NCBI GenBank assembly: GCA_910589415.1
Contig: OU342630.1
Location: 77,248,186-77,312,185, forward strand
DNA from: Malachius bipustulatus
Lineage: Eukaryota > Arthropoda > Insecta > Coleoptera > Melyridae
Direction of reading: 5' to 3'
Length of the DNA stretch: 64,000 nucleotides
The position numbers and the translations under genes are program-made. This document shows positions 35,565-48,755 of this stretch, piece after piece (positions within the stretch are counted from its first letter, which is position 1; each line of letters starts with the position of its first letter). Below the pieces are notes generated by a model. The model was given only the letters and a program-made list of their open reading frames with translations, had not been told where the DNA came from and did not search any database.

Positions 35565-36500
35565 ATACAGGTCTGCCATAAGATGTGGGCAATCTCCCAG
35601 ATTTGGGTAAATGTAAAAAAAAAAAACCAGCTATAACGTTTATTCCTAGGAGACACCCCGGGAAGGATATTACTCCTTGAAGTTGAGGGTTGAAAATCTT
35701 ATTTTTTACAATAACTTTTTCATTAGTTGGCCGATATTTTTGAAATTTTGCAGTGTTATTTGTGTTAATAAGGAGCCCCTTTAACCCCATGTAGATTAAA
35801 ATTATTAAGTCCAGGGGGATACCCCCACCAATATTATTGCAAAGAAGTTTTATATATTTTTTTCAAACTAGGCAACCAATAATACATTTTTTGTCTCTTG
35901 GGGTTTTTCGTACCTTGGTTGGTTTTCGAAATAAAAAGTAGAGCCCACTTAATTTCATATCTCTGGACCAACCAAGAAACATGGGGGAAAAATGAAAAAA
36001 ATTAAATTCATTAGTCTCGATGTTAAGAAATGTACTTAATTTAGTGTTTACTTGTTACATAGGCATTATTGTTAAAAAATTACAAAAAAATCATTTCCAA
36101 AAGAAAATTTTCCCAAATGTTTCTTGTGTGGTTTAGGGAAATGCAATTAAGTGGACTTTTTTTTATTTTGAATGAACCAAGATACGAAAAAACTCAAGAG
36201 ACAAAAAAAAATGTATTATTAGTTGCATAATCTGAAAAAGATTTCAAAATTTTAAAAAAGTCCGTGTAATTTTAACCTACATGGGGTTAAAGGGGCTCTT
36301 TTTTACCACAAAATCACTGCCAAATTTTAAAAATATTGGTTAACTAAGGAAAAAGTTATTGTAAAAAATAGATTTTCAACTTTAAGGGGTAATACCTTTC
36401 CAGGGGTGCAGGTTTGTCTCATGGGAATAAATTTTATGGATATTTATTTATTTATTTTTACTAAATTTACCCAAATCCGGGAGCAGATGTGTATTGACTG
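35565..36500. repeat. Foldback element
   Basis: CATAAGATGTGGGC...CCAGATTTGGGTAAAT on the left is opposed by AAATTTACCCAAATCCGGG on the right. Further pairing includes GTTGAAAATC and TTATTTTTTACAATAACTTT with their complements near 36350. Confidence 0.75.
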
Positions 36501-37073
36501 TATTGTGTATGATGAGAGGACTGTTCCTCTAATAGTCCCTCAGCACGACCCCTGAGGACTATCCCTCAGGACTACTGATTGTAATTTGAAAAGGGGTAAT
36601 TGGAGATTTCAAATTCCAGTTTTGTAATTTGTTTTCAAGTATGTATCCCATTCCAGATGTTTTTAAAGTAGGGTAGGCTATGGAAAAGTTGTTTCCTTTT
36701 GATAAGCTGAGCTAAAGGTTAAGTAGTATACTGCCGTGTTAACCCTAAACGCCGTATCTACATTTTAGTAGTTTTGAGATATTTACGTTTTTGTCTTTTG
36801 CCATCTGCCGTTCACAATTGTTATCTTTGAGAATCCTGATTTTCCATAAGTTATTATTTACATGCCTAATTTTATTTAGTCTTATTCTTTTTTCTAAAAA
36901 ACTGCAGTTTTTTTCAAAAAATCACTTACGGCAATATATTCAAAGGAAAAATAGATAGATTAGCCGTAAATGAACTTACGGTTTTTTCAGTTAAAAATAT
37001 CTTATATGTACATACTAGGAGCTTTTGCCGTATACAGCATGGTTAACAATTCGATGCTCACCAATGGGATCTC

Positions 37074-38131
37074 GGAAACGGTAAAAGATACAGGGTGGGT
37101 TAAATTAGAGAAAAGTTGCACAATTTTATGCTTACTAAGAATCTGAAAGAAAATGTATGGAAACTTCAGGCGTTGCTGAAATATCCTGCAAAAACTTAAA
37201 AATCATGTCTTTTTTATTATCGAAAAGAAATTAAAGAATTTTTGTAGGTTCACATAAGTCATCAAAAGCTATCATCTGTCATTTTCAAAATTTTCAAGGA
37301 CTGCTAGATCGCAGAGTTTTCATAGTCAACTTTTGTTTTTCTTATGGCCGCCATATTGTTTTTTCGTGTTATTCGCTAGGTATTAAAAAAATCAAGGAAA
37401 CAATCTATCAAATTAAAAAAAATTCTTAAAAATTTTATTCTTTATTCGCAAAAAAAGAAAATCATTTCACCGAATAACGTCAATTATGACGTCGCGACTT
37501 GATATTGCTTGCCTTATGGGTTTTTTTTAGGTTTCGGTTAAACCATTCGGTTAAACAAAGGTTATTTTTCCGACAAAAGAAGAACAAAAATTTGGAAGAA
37601 AATTTTATTCTTTATTCGCAAAAAAAGAAAATCATTTCACCGAATAACGTCAATTATGACGTCGCGACTTGATATTGCTTGCCTTATGGGTTTTTTTAGG
37701 TTTCGGTTAAACAAAGGTTATTTTTCCGACAAAAGAAGAACAAAAATTTGGAAGAATTTTTTTTTTTTGAATGTGGTAGATTATTTATTTTGTTTCTTAG
37801 ATTTTTTTAATAGCGAATGGCATGAAAAACAACATGGCGGCCATAAGAAAAACAAAAGTTGACAATGAAAATTCTGGGATCTAGTAGTCCTTGAAAATTT
37901 TGGAAATGACAGATGATGCCTTTTTAAAGTAAACCTACAAAAATATTTCAATTTCTTTTCAATAATAAAAAAGATATGATTGAAATAAGAAATCTTCATT
38001 TTCAAGTTTTTTCAGGATATTTCAGCAACGCCTGAGAAGTATCCATAAATTTTCTTTCATATTCTTAATAAGCATAAAATTGTGCAACTTTTCTCTAATT
38101 TAACCCACCCTGTATCTTTTACTGTTTCCGA
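37074..38131. repeat. Inner foldback with ACAGGGTGGG ends
   Basis: CGGTAAAAGATACAGGGTGG (left) faces CCACCCTGTATCTTTTACTG (right). The arms run about 340 bp, including CAGGCGTTGCTGAAATATCC and its complement. Confidence 0.85.
37431..37755. repeat. Tandem duplication inside the inner foldback
   Basis: 37431-37600 is repeated at 37601-37755. They share ATTATGACGTCGCGACTTG and AAGAAGAACAAAAATTTGGA. The first copy has an extra ~15 bp (CCATTCGGTTAAAC). The second ends where a T-run begins. Confidence 0.85.
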
Positions 38132-39224
38132 GTACTTATGGTAAATGCACACACAATTTTATTATTATGTATTTTTTTTAACGTTATTAAAGTACCTACT
38201 TTCGGTAAAACAATTATTATTGTATTATTATTACTTTTATTATTATTCTTTGAAATAAATAAAACAAACTACGTATCTTACTTGGTTATTTTCTAGATAC
38301 GGCATTTTCGATCAGGATTAGGTACTCTATACATATTAAATTTATTTAACATTTATGCCGTATCTGCATATTATGCTTACAGATACGGCAAACTTCCCTA
38401 ATAAAATGAACATACGGTAAAATGCTCTAGAGAACTGATGAAACCTGCAAATACGGCGAACTAAATTAGCGATTTATAGCTGTTAGGATGGAGATACGGC
38501 GTTTTCGCTTATGGTAATAGATAGAGAATATAAAATCCCATCAGAACATCCAATAAGCCGAAAATGAGAAAATTGTCACTTACGGCGTTTACTGTTAACA
38601 CGGCAGTATAGTTCTAATAAAATTTTATTTTATAAAAATATAAACTTTTGAAAGTTTGAGCGGCAATGAGTGAAGGAAAGTCCCCAAGTGCTCTTCTGAA
38701 AAATTATACCTTCATAATTTTGTGTGGCTCCTATACCCCTTGTGGAATAGCCACCATTTTGGTTTTAGGGGATGAATTTATTTTTTGCATTTTATCACGT
38801 TAATTAACTTTATCGAAAAAAAGTGTAATAACTTAATAATTAAGAAAGTTAAAATATAGTCTAATAGTTAATTGAGAAAAATTCTCGAACAAAGTGTCCG
38901 CAAAATCCTTATTAGAGGGATCCCAAACACCCACATAAAATTCCCTTTTCCCACTTTTGATTGCATTTTTCCTCTAATTTTACTAATTCTAATAAGTCTA
39001 AATTCTACTAATTTACCATAATAATTATTATAAGTAATTCAGAAGAAAATAGATGCTCTGTTGTAAGCATGATAGTTTGACCTAATACTCTTGCCTTATT
39101 TGCAACTTTCAATGTAAAATAATTACCTTTCAATTTAGTTGAATTTTAGGTACCTTCCACCTGCAACATGTGTTGCCTATGCTTGCACACTAGTTGAATA
39201 TTTTATTGGTTGGTATAAAAATAT

Positions 39225-39610
39225 AAGATACTGAAAAATTGCTAAATAAAACAGAAAATTCACTGTGTATTGCAGAATCTACTGTATCGGCGCATTGCAA
39301 AAAAGTTCAAGGGGAGAAATCGGGGCGAAATAGGATAAATTCAATAAAAAAATTTCCTTGTAGATTCTCACAACCATTTGTCATGCCCAATGATATATTA
39401 ATAAGCCCTACATCGTAACCTGAATTCCAAATTTGAGCTAAATATATCTCAAAAACTATGGGAGCTATAAAGAAAAAACTATTTTTTTTCAACACCCTTA
39501 TGTAGATCGGTTACGAAGCGGTTGCGGACTTATGTTTATATGAAGTTTTAGGCATGAAATAAGTCAAAGAATTACCACCTCTCAAAGAAGAACCTATATA
39601 TCTGGTATTT
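39225..39610. repeat. Second copy of the 35205-35560 repeat
   Basis: Same order of blocks: GGCGCATTGCAAAAAAGTT, ACAACCATTTGTCATGCCC, TCCAAATTTGAGCTAAATAT and GGCATGAAATAAGTCAAAGA. It is a dispersed single arm here. Confidence 0.75.
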
Positions 39611-39887
39611 AGGAACGGCCTCTATATTTACATATATACAGGGTGAGTTGGGTTTTTGAGCAGGACTTCACACTAGTTTATAGAAAACATGTTTTAAATA
39701 AAAATAACATAAATAAAAAAATGTCAAAAACGCTACATTTGCCATCGCAATTTTATAAGTAAGTTTTTTTTAAAGTAAAATTTTTTTAATAGCAATTTAA
39801 TCTAGCATTACGAAAAAACAATGAAAAAGAAACAGTTCAGAACTCGGTTCCTGTAACCCCGGATTCTACGCTACTGGGTGCTTCGGT

Positions 39888-40975
39888 TATACAGGGTGTT
39901 TCATTAATCAGTGCAGAAAATTCAATTGGAGATTGTTTGCTACATTTTAAGGGGGGTTTGTCATAAAAAAAATTCTTAATGCCTCCCCTAAGAAGTTACA
40001 GCCCCTTAAAGTAGGGTAAAAAAGTCACATTTATCGATTTTTTTCTGAAATATCTTGAAATAAAAAAAAGACGGCTAGGTATTCGAACACTACTACCAGG
40101 AAGCCTCCATAATTACATAATTTTATGCACCCTTGTTATCTGCAAGGGTGTGAATTATACTACCCCTAAAAGTTTTTTTCCAGAACTCTTTTCCTTAATT
40201 ATTTTATTTATCTTTGAATTCACACTTAGGAGGACCACTTCAATTGAAAAGAAATTTATCTCTTAAAAATTTCACGAAAACTCGATACTTTTCCATTAAA
40301 GAAATAAAATGAGAATGAGGGCATGTATTCAAGAAAATTGTGCCCATTTTGAGCACTGTCTTAACAAAATATTGTTAATTTAAATTAAATAGATATTGTT
40401 TATTGTTAAATATGTTTTTTGTGTTATTTAAAGTTTATTTATTTCTATAAATATTTTACATATTTTACATATTTACATATTTTTATAAATTTGTATGTAA
40501 AATCACACTGTTATAATTTATGTAAGTCAGCTTATTTTGTTTCTTTCATGGAAAAGTATTAAGTTTTCATGAAATTTTTAAGAGGCAAATTTTTTTCCAA
40601 TTGAACTGGCCCACCAAAGTGTGAATTTAAAAATAAAATAAAAATATTAGGAAAAAAGTTCTGTAAAAAAAACTTTTAGGGGTAGTATGATTCACACTCT
40701 TGCAGAGAACAAGGGTGGATAAAATTATGTAATTATGGAGGCTTCCTGGTCCTGGTAGTAGTGTTGGAATACCTAGCCGTCTTTTTTTTATTTCAAGTCA
40801 TTTCAGAAAAAAATCGATAAATGTGAATTTTTTACCTTTACTTTAAGGGGATGTAACTTCTTATGGGAGGATTTAAGAAATTTTTTTTATGACAAACCCC
40901 CCTTAAAATTCAGCAAGGAATCTCCAGTTGAATTTTCTGCACTGATTAATGAAACACCCTGTATATGTACTCACA
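39888..40975. repeat. Foldback element with ACAGGGTGTTTC ends
   Basis: TATACAGGGTGTTTCATTAA (39888) is mirrored by TTAATGAAACACCCTGTATA (40975). The arms are long: CAGTGCAGAAAATTCAA, AAGACGGCTAGGTATTC and AATTATACTACCCCTAAAAG all have inverted partners. The centre near 40440 is T/A-rich. Confidence 0.88.
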
Positions 40976-41344
40976 ATTTTTACAAATACGGGTTATTAAA
41001 TAGAAAACCTGTATACAAAAATTCAGAATTATTATTGGTCCATTCTGTAGAAAGATACAATAAACGCTTCGCAGATGGACACTTGAACACCCTGTATCTC
41101 GGTTAAAAAACGTTTTCGAAAAAAAAATTATTTGTAGTAAAAAGGAAAAAATAATTGTACATTAGAAAAGGCTTCTATTGATGCAGAGGAGTTCATAATA
41201 TCAAATAAAAATATAGGTGAAAATAAAAGTTATTATGAAAAAAAAGATTTCTTAGAACCTCAACATTATCTGAATAAGTTCAAAAGTTTACCGGTTTAAC
41301 ACATACGGTCGAGTGAAGTTTGCTTTCATTCTCTTCCATTTGTT

Positions 41345-42036
41345 TATACAGGGTGACAACAATAATGTACCCTGCTCGTTATAATGGCTAACTTTGTTAT
41401 TTCAATAAGAGTTACATAAAAAAAGAATCTTTCTTCAACCGTATGTCATAAATAACCAGAAGTCAAGCAATGTCACGTCATATTGTGACGTCACACGACG
41501 TCGCTCGGTGATAAAATTTTCTTTTCATTTTCGAAAAAATAAGAAGAAAATTTTGAAGAATTTTTTTAATGTGTTAGATTTTTGGTTTTCTTAATTCTTC
41601 TAATACAGAATGACATGAAAATTCAATATGGCGGCCATTAGAAAAACAAATGACTATGAAAACTCCGGGATCTAGTTGATGGCTTTAAAAATTTCTGAAG
41701 TGTCGAATTGATGGCTCTTGACGACTTATGCTAGCCTACAAGAAATAGTTTCTTTATTTCAAAAAATAAAAAAGATATGGCTAAAATAATATAAAAATGA
41801 TTTTTCAGTTTTTCAGCATATTTCAACAATGGCTGAATTTTTCAAAACTTAAATTTCCGATTCTTAATAAGCAACAAATTCTGCCCAACTTTGCCAATTT
41901 AACCTAATCTGTAACTCTTGAAACCACAAAGTTAGCCATAATATGGCTAACTTGGCAAAATTGGCAAAGTTGGGCAGAATTTATATTATATAATATATAT
42001 TATATACAACGAGGGTATTGTTGTCACCCTGTATAC
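41345..42036. repeat. Foldback element with ACAGGGTGACAA ends
   Basis: TATACAGGGTGACAACAATA at the left, TATTGTTGTCACCCTGTATA at the right. The inner arm ATGGCTAACTTTGT pairs with ACAAAGTTAGCCAT, and the region resembles 37400-37860 in its GACGTC and ATGGCGGCCAT parts. Confidence 0.85.
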
Positions 42037-42079
42037 TGTATACCTGACTACCCCGTACAGAGAAAAAAATCGATTGATG

Positions 42080-43130
42080 TTATACCGGGTGTATCTAAAA
42101 TGAACCGCGAAAATTCAGGGGGTGATTGATGAGATCATTTTAGGAAGAAAAGTAAGTATAAACGTGTGTCCTAAGAGGCTTAACTTTTTAACTACAGGGT
42201 GTTGAAGTTTCAAGAAAAAAATGTTTTTTTAATAATAACTTTGATAAGAATCAAGATATTTTCGTGAAAATTTGTGTCCACCTTCCATGCATCAAGGGGC
42301 ATTTCCCAACCTGTAACTTTAAGTTATTGTAGCAGTGGCGTTCGTGCAAGTCGCGTTACACTTAAGATTTTTGAAAAAGAAATAGTAGGTACGCCACTGC
42401 TTTTTTATGAAAATAAAATTATTTTTTAAATCCTCTTCCATTTCTGAAAAAATAAATATATGTATATGTTTAGACACCTGTGTTTGAGTAGAGAGTTGGA
42501 TTTTACCTACAAATGAAAATAAATTCACAAATTCGACAATTTCGCTTTTATTGACGTTAAACGACGTTTATTATCCACAGGCCGTTTTTTTAAGAGTCAG
42601 ATATTATGAGAATACGTTTTTTTCTATCGGAGTACAGATTGAATCGAACTTCTGCAGTTCTGTAGCAGTTTCAGAAAGAGGCAACCTAAAAATGTATTCT
42701 AATATTTTTTGATCAGAAAACCTTGCATCGGTTGAAAAAAGTCAAGAGATCAAATTTACTCAGAAATTAAAGAGGATTTTAGAAATAATTTTATTTTCAT
42801 AAAAAGCAGTGGCGTACTATTTTTTTTTTTTTAATGTTAAGTGTAACGCGGCTTGCACGAACGTCACTGCTACAATAACTAAAAGTTATACGTTGGGAAA
42901 TGCCTCTTGATACATGGAAGGTGTACACAAATTTTCACGAAAATATTTTGATTCTTATCAAAGTTATTATTAAAAAAACATTTTTTTCTTGAAACTTTAA
43001 CACCCTGTGGCCTGTAGTTAAAAATTTGAGCCTCTTAGGACATACGTTTATACTTACTTTTTTTCTTAAAATGATCTCATAAATCACCCCCTGAATTTTC
43101 TCGGTTTATTTTAGATACACCCTGTATAAT
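42080..43130. repeat. Foldback element with ~300-bp arms and two mini-modules
   Basis: TTATACCGGGTGTATCTAAA faces TTTAGATACACCCTGTATAA. Arms include CAGGGGGTGATT, the complement of ATAAACGTATG, and TGCATCAAGGGGCATTTCCC. The mini-modules are at 42333-42399 and 42807-42869, one in each arm. Confidence 0.88.
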
Positions 43131-44567
43131 AGCTCTTTCGCTAAATGACTCATAAAAAATCGAGCATTTTAGAGGAAATGTTTATTAACATACGGATGAA
43201 CTGATCCAACGAATTTTGTTCAAATAAGTATTTGACATTAACATAAAGCTCCGCAGTAGCAGGTATACCAAGGTAAAATATAAACGGATATTTCGTCAAA
43301 GGTTTTAAAAAAACTATTTGAATCATAACATTATACTTATAAGCAATGACCTATACATCACCAAAGGAGGATTAATAATCCTTGTGACACTCGCTGTCTG
43401 TCACAGCATATACCTAAGTAAAAAAATCAATTCATAGCAGTAGGTAGAAAATTCTTACAGATACCTATTCTTAATCCATTCGCTGCTTTTGGGATAAATA
43501 AATAATATTTTTGAGTTAGATATAAATAAAGAGCCTTCATAAAATAACAGGATGTTAATTTAAGAAGCAGATACTGGATACGCTCTCATATAAGCGATCG
43601 TAATTAATTTTGCCAATTAAAAAGGAGGCAGGTATGATTTTTTTTTGTCTCTATAATACGAGCTTTTGTTCGCTTGCCTTTAAATTTGTAATTTAATGGA
43701 TTAATTTTTCGTGCAATTTTGTCTCCATTATTTTTAAACATGGAAAAGGAGTAGGTATAAATTTACAAGAACAGACTACGCTAATTTTAAATTGGGCCTC
43801 ATTTATAACTGCTATGTGTTGACTATTGATTCAATAAAATTATAATCTTTTTAATACTTTTTAAAATCCTTCCACCATTTCTGAAATTTAATATCTGCTC
43901 AAGAATATTAATATTGCCATCGGTGCAGGGCCGGCGGAAGCTATGTTGCGGATATATCCATATATGGAATAGTCACCACTTGATGGAATTCAGGCGGATG
44001 AGGAATCCCCTATGCGAAAAATAACAAAGGAAATCTCGGAAAAATTCCAGTAAAGCTGAAAATTTGTATAGTAGACTTTTTTCACAAAACGTCATTAAAA
44101 AACAAAAGAAAAATCAAAATTTCCCGCCAATCACGCTTATGGTCATAAGTTACATTATTTATATTAAGGTAAAACAAGATAATTATATCAATCCAGTTTA
44201 AAATAAATTGATTTTTTTATTACTGTTGCTGGGGTTTAAATTTCAACTGCCTTTCTAATAAATTCTCATGGAAATAGAAAGGAATCAGTCTCTAAATCCT
44301 GAATATTCCGATTTATGACCTGAATATTCCCCTGGGAGACTTCTTACAAACAATGGTACACCTATAAATATTCGAAATTCCCCATACATTTCTCAACTTA
44401 ATTGAGTTACTTACCTCAACTTACCTCAAACCACTATACTGATTTTGCTATACAGAATCACAGTTTTTAAATTATTATTTTATATCCAAAGATAACAATG
44501 GATATCGAAAAAATGAGCCTATTTTTGTGGTATGATGAAGTCTAGACTCAATTTACTTAAGACTGTC

Positions 44568-44631
44568 CATGGGCGTAGAAGTTGTTGAGCCGAAAAGGGA
44601 TCGCCCGAAAAACCTTGTATCTACGCCACTG
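44568..44631. repeat. Mini-module with CAGTGGCGTAGA-type ends (64 bp)
   Basis: It starts CATGGGCGTAGAAG and ends TATCTACGCCACTG; the ends are inverted copies with one or two mismatches. Confidence 0.6.
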
Positions 44632-44871
44632 ATGAATTATTTCACTCGTTCTTAGTTTTGTGCATACTCTAAATTATAATAAAATGACGTCTTGGTATAA
44701 AATTAAAATATTGAGAAATGTCCAAGTTATGTGCCGAAAACTAAAACACAATGTTTTTTTTTCAATACCCTGTATCTTTTTTCCAAGCTTTCCCGGACAT
44801 ATGCGTTTATGGGAACTTTTATTCCTTAGTAAGTTCTCCAAGATGTGAATTAAGTACACCATAAAGTGAAG

Positions 44872-45022
44872 AAGGGCTTGCAGATAAAGCCAAAATACTA
44901 GGAAAATGTAATTTTTTCCGAAAATGTCTTTTAATCGAAAAAATCTCGCTTAAAAAACATTCTCGAAAAAAATTATCAGAGTTTACTTAATATTTTAGCT
45001 TTATCTGCAAGCCCTTCAATAA
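44872..45022. repeat. Small foldback
   Basis: GAAGGGCTTGCAGATAAAGC faces GCTTTATCTGCAAGCCCTTC almost perfectly across about 150 bp. Confidence 0.85.
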
Positions 45023-46108
45023 TTTATGATATTGAATAAAAATAATAAAAATAAAAAAATGTTAAAATCGCTAGGTATACATTTGAATTTTTCTCGGAAA
45101 CGGTGCGAAGTATTCTTTTTTATGTTAATTTAATTTAGCATTCCGAAAAAACAATAAAAAATAAAAAAAACCAGTTCAGAATTTTTTACGAGAAAAAACA
45201 ATTCATGTCCTGTGATCCCGGATTCTACGCCACTAGGTGCACATGGAGAACCAGCATGTGTGACATATCATTAAATTCCGAATTAAAATAAGTATCTTTA
45301 AATTTTTGGAATAAAAAATCCAGGTCCGCATATTTAAAAATCGAAGTCAGTCCGGCCCTGAGAATATGAATTGTCAAATAAAAAAAACTGACATTGCAAA
45401 ATAAAGCTGGTCAATAACTGGAACGAAAATGTGGTTCCAGTTTTTCTTCATCTTCGAGAAAAACGTCAATAAATCAGAAAAAACGAAAATTGAAAATTTG
45501 TTTTTTTCAAAGTAATTCGGAAATAAAAAATAATTTTTGAAATCTCTTTCTGCCATTGCATTGTCCTTCTGGTTGCCCAATTTTTTTCCCATTTAACCGA
45601 CCCTGTACTTGTCATGGTTTCCGAGATCCCCATGCTTTTCATTCTTATCTTGGACACACTGTAATATTATTATATCGAGAGTGATTGGCGCTCTGCTAAA
45701 AATGCCCATAATCAAAATTTAATCATTCCGCGGGCGAAATACATTAGTTTTAAAAGTATAGTTCCTCTTCTCCTCCCTGCCCTTCTAGGTTTGGAGGGGG
45801 CTAACTTTGAAATCCCAAATATGAACCCGTATGTTATTTATTGTAGATTCAGCGATTTGACTACTAAAAATACAAATGAAATTGCTCCACTTCCCCCTCC
45901 TTGTAGGTAAGGCAGGGGAGGGGTAGTAAATTTGAAAATTTACTTATAGGAACCCTTATATTTTTTTTTGCAGATTTACAGCTGAAAATACGTAGGTTGG
46001 TATAATGTTGGAAAAATTTTTCTCGAGTCATGAATCTTTTTCTTTCCGTTTCAGTAGGTTACTTAATATAAGTAGAAGAAAAATAGAAAAATAATGTATT
46101 CCGTCTAT

Positions 46109-46887
46109 TATACAGGGTGTCAATTTGAAAACTTGCCACCCCCGAATTCTTCCTTGAAATTTTGTTTTCAATGAAATCCCGAATCAGGTCAAATTTTTAA
46201 TGTAATTTATGTGCTATTGACGTAAAAAAAAATATACAGGGTGTTCCTTGACTCAGTAACGACGATATGGTCTATTTTTTTAAATGGGACACCCTGTATA
46301 TTAATACAATTTCAGATTGTCTCGGTTTTTCATTTTCAAAGCAGCTTGTTTTGAAATCGGCTACAGATATCGGAAAACGTGCGGCTTACTTACATATGTT
46401 CCTATCTAAACTTTTCAAAGCGGTATCCTATCGTGTGTATGAAATTTTCATACAGGGTGACGAAAATTATCATGCAGACTTTTGATTACCGCCTGTATAA
46501 AAATTTCATCTACATCATAGGATACCGCTTCACTAAGCCGTTTTTCGTTATTTAGAGCCGTGTCCGATGTACCTACACTGCTTTCAAAATGGAAAATTGC
46601 GATTTTCATTTGTTTATATAACTCATAACCTACTCAATGTAAGCTGCAATTGTAAAAACCATTCCTACTGGATTTTCTCAGACAATTTGAAAATGTAATA
46701 ATATACAGGGTGTCCCATTTAAAAAAATAGACAATGTCGTCATTACTGAGTCAAGGAACACACTGTGTAAAGTAATTATACGTCAATAGAACATAAATTA
46801 AATTTAAAAATTGATCTGTTTCGGGATTTCTTTAAAAAAAAAGGAAGAATTTGGGGGTGGCAAAATTTCAAATTGACACCCTGTGTA
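46109..46887. repeat. Three foldbacks nested within each other
   Basis: Outer pair: TACAGGGTGTCAATTTGAA (46110) with TTCAAATTGACACCCTGTG (46886). Second pair: TATACAGGGTGTTCCTTGAC (46232) with GTCAAGGAACACACTGTG (46769). Third pair, reversed in sense: AAATGGGACACCCTGTATA (about 46282-46303) with TATACAGGGTGTCCCATTT (46701-46720). A fourth small pair lies at 46430-46530. Weaker pairing extends outward to about 45830 and 47125. Confidence 0.85.
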
Positions 46888-47129
46888 GCACCATCTGCTA
46901 TGAATCGAAAAAAGTGTCAGAAAAAGCTTTCGTCTTTTCAGTCGTAAAATCTCAATCTGCAACAAAACAATAATAGTTCCTATATAGCTACATTTTTGAA
47001 GGCATCAAATTTATTAGAAATTTTAAATTTATTTTAAACCCGAATCTGCTATAAAAACAAGAGTTCCTGTTTAAGATTTCAAAGGGATCCCCCATCCTAG
47101 CCATCCTGCCATCTACAATAAGAGGAGAG

Positions 47130-48755
47130 GGGGATTAAGAATAGGGTCTTTTTCAAACCTTGATCTGGAAAAAAATGGGAAAAATTTGATACAAGCCCCA
47201 GCAAGTTCATCAATAACAGCATTAGGAGCTCAGGCCACAAATAAAAACGAGAAAATTTCTACCAATGAGGCCAATTTTTCTTAAGATATAGGTAACACAT
47301 GTGAGGTAATATTCTAGGTGACGCAAATCCATGTCTGACAAACCTTAGACCGTGCGTGGTGGGCATTTTAGTTTGACTCATTTTTGGGCCTCATCTTCAT
47401 CGACTCCTATTTATTCCTGTAAAGAACACAAAATGTTGGCAAAATGTAATTACGAGTATTAGACACCTTGCCAGAAAACTGCGTAAATTTAAACTTTTCG
47501 AGAACCTGTTGGACATCATTTTGTCAGACAACAATAAACCTTAGGTAAATCCATTTTCTCTTGGTTTGGTTGGATGAGAAGGCTCACATTCAAGTCAATA
47601 AAACATGAACCTCATTCAAAACAACATCGTTCATGAAATGGAGCTTTATTTCGAGGATAAAGCCATGGATAATAATAGTTCTTTGGCCGTAAGTAAACCA
47701 TGATGCAGACATGGATACTTATATCACACACGACTTGTTTTATTTCATTTTAAGATTCTATATCGCCCCTACAGAAACAACGATTTCTATACCTTCTTGA
47801 TATGATGGAAATTATGTTGGGCTGTTGAACAAGATCTTCTATAATAAATGAAAGGTATATTTTTGCGAAAATACCTGAGAATAAAGACGCAGTTTGTATG
47901 CTAAACTTAAACTGCAGAAAAGGAAAATATTTCAGCTTTCAGCGACGTCCACCTGCGGAGTCACATATTTATAGCGCGTAAAATTATCCATGTTGGCACT
48001 TTTTAAAAGTATTATTACACTGTAATAACAATCAACGATAAATGACTGCTAGCAAAACATTTGTGACACACTGAAAACAGGAAGCGTAGCTTGCTTGGAT
48101 GCAAATTATTCGATCGTTAACTCCTCCTCTTGTACACCTTCTTGCAATTACGCGGGCTTCAATACCGTCACTCATTGTGGGAAATATCTACAGAGTGTTT
48201 TATCAATTATTATTACTGTAAGTAATATTCAAGCAAAACTGGAAATCCGGAGTCATTCGCTATACCTACAAACACTGCGAAACACAATAATATTCAATTA
48301 CAGACAATTGGCATTTAAGGTGTTTTGCTATAAAGATGTCAGAAGTGTCTTATTGAAGCTTGCGGTTTATTTTATAATCTTATCCTTTAACAAGTTGCAT
48401 AGAAATGTAATTTAAAAATCTCTTATTCACATTTACATTCACCATTTACTTGGTAGGTATTTAGGACACGAGAAAACAATATGTAGGTATAGGTACAAAG
48501 TTGAACAAGAGGTACTTAATAATAACATTTATATTTATGTTACTGAGTAACATAAGTAACACAATTTAACTAAACTTTGAAAGGTTAGAGTATTATGATA
48601 GTAATACAGCGCCCAAAATATCAAGGGGAACAACTATGTTTTTTATTTACATTTTTATTTTTATTTCATTACAACGCCAACTATATGCATAGTTATACAT
48701 ACTCTCTCTGGTCATACAATGTTGATGTTATTTTGACATACAAACCGATGTTATT
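47130..48755. other. Intergenic DNA with nothing recognisable
   Basis: AT-rich; the open frame at 48095-48415 has no ATG start and no recognisable domain. I see no RNA gene or clear repeat. Confidence 0.4.

Larger units (their letters stand above)
36726..38611. repeat. Inverted-repeat element with many ATACGGC motifs, carrying an inner foldback
   Basis: The ends are TATACTGCCGTGTTAACCCT and its near complement ending ACACGGCAGTATA. Next to the ends is a cluster of ATACGGC-type motifs, for example at 36751, 36926, 36963 and 37027 on the left and 38297, 38357, 38383, 38451 and 38494 on the right. A second foldback (37074-38131) sits between. Subterminal motif clusters of this kind bind transposase in several DNA transposon families; none is encoded here. 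Confidence 0.7.

Noticed and set aside
48095..48415. 106-aa ORF
   Set aside because: It starts with TTG, has AT-biased composition and no recognisable motif; no splice or promoter context supports it.
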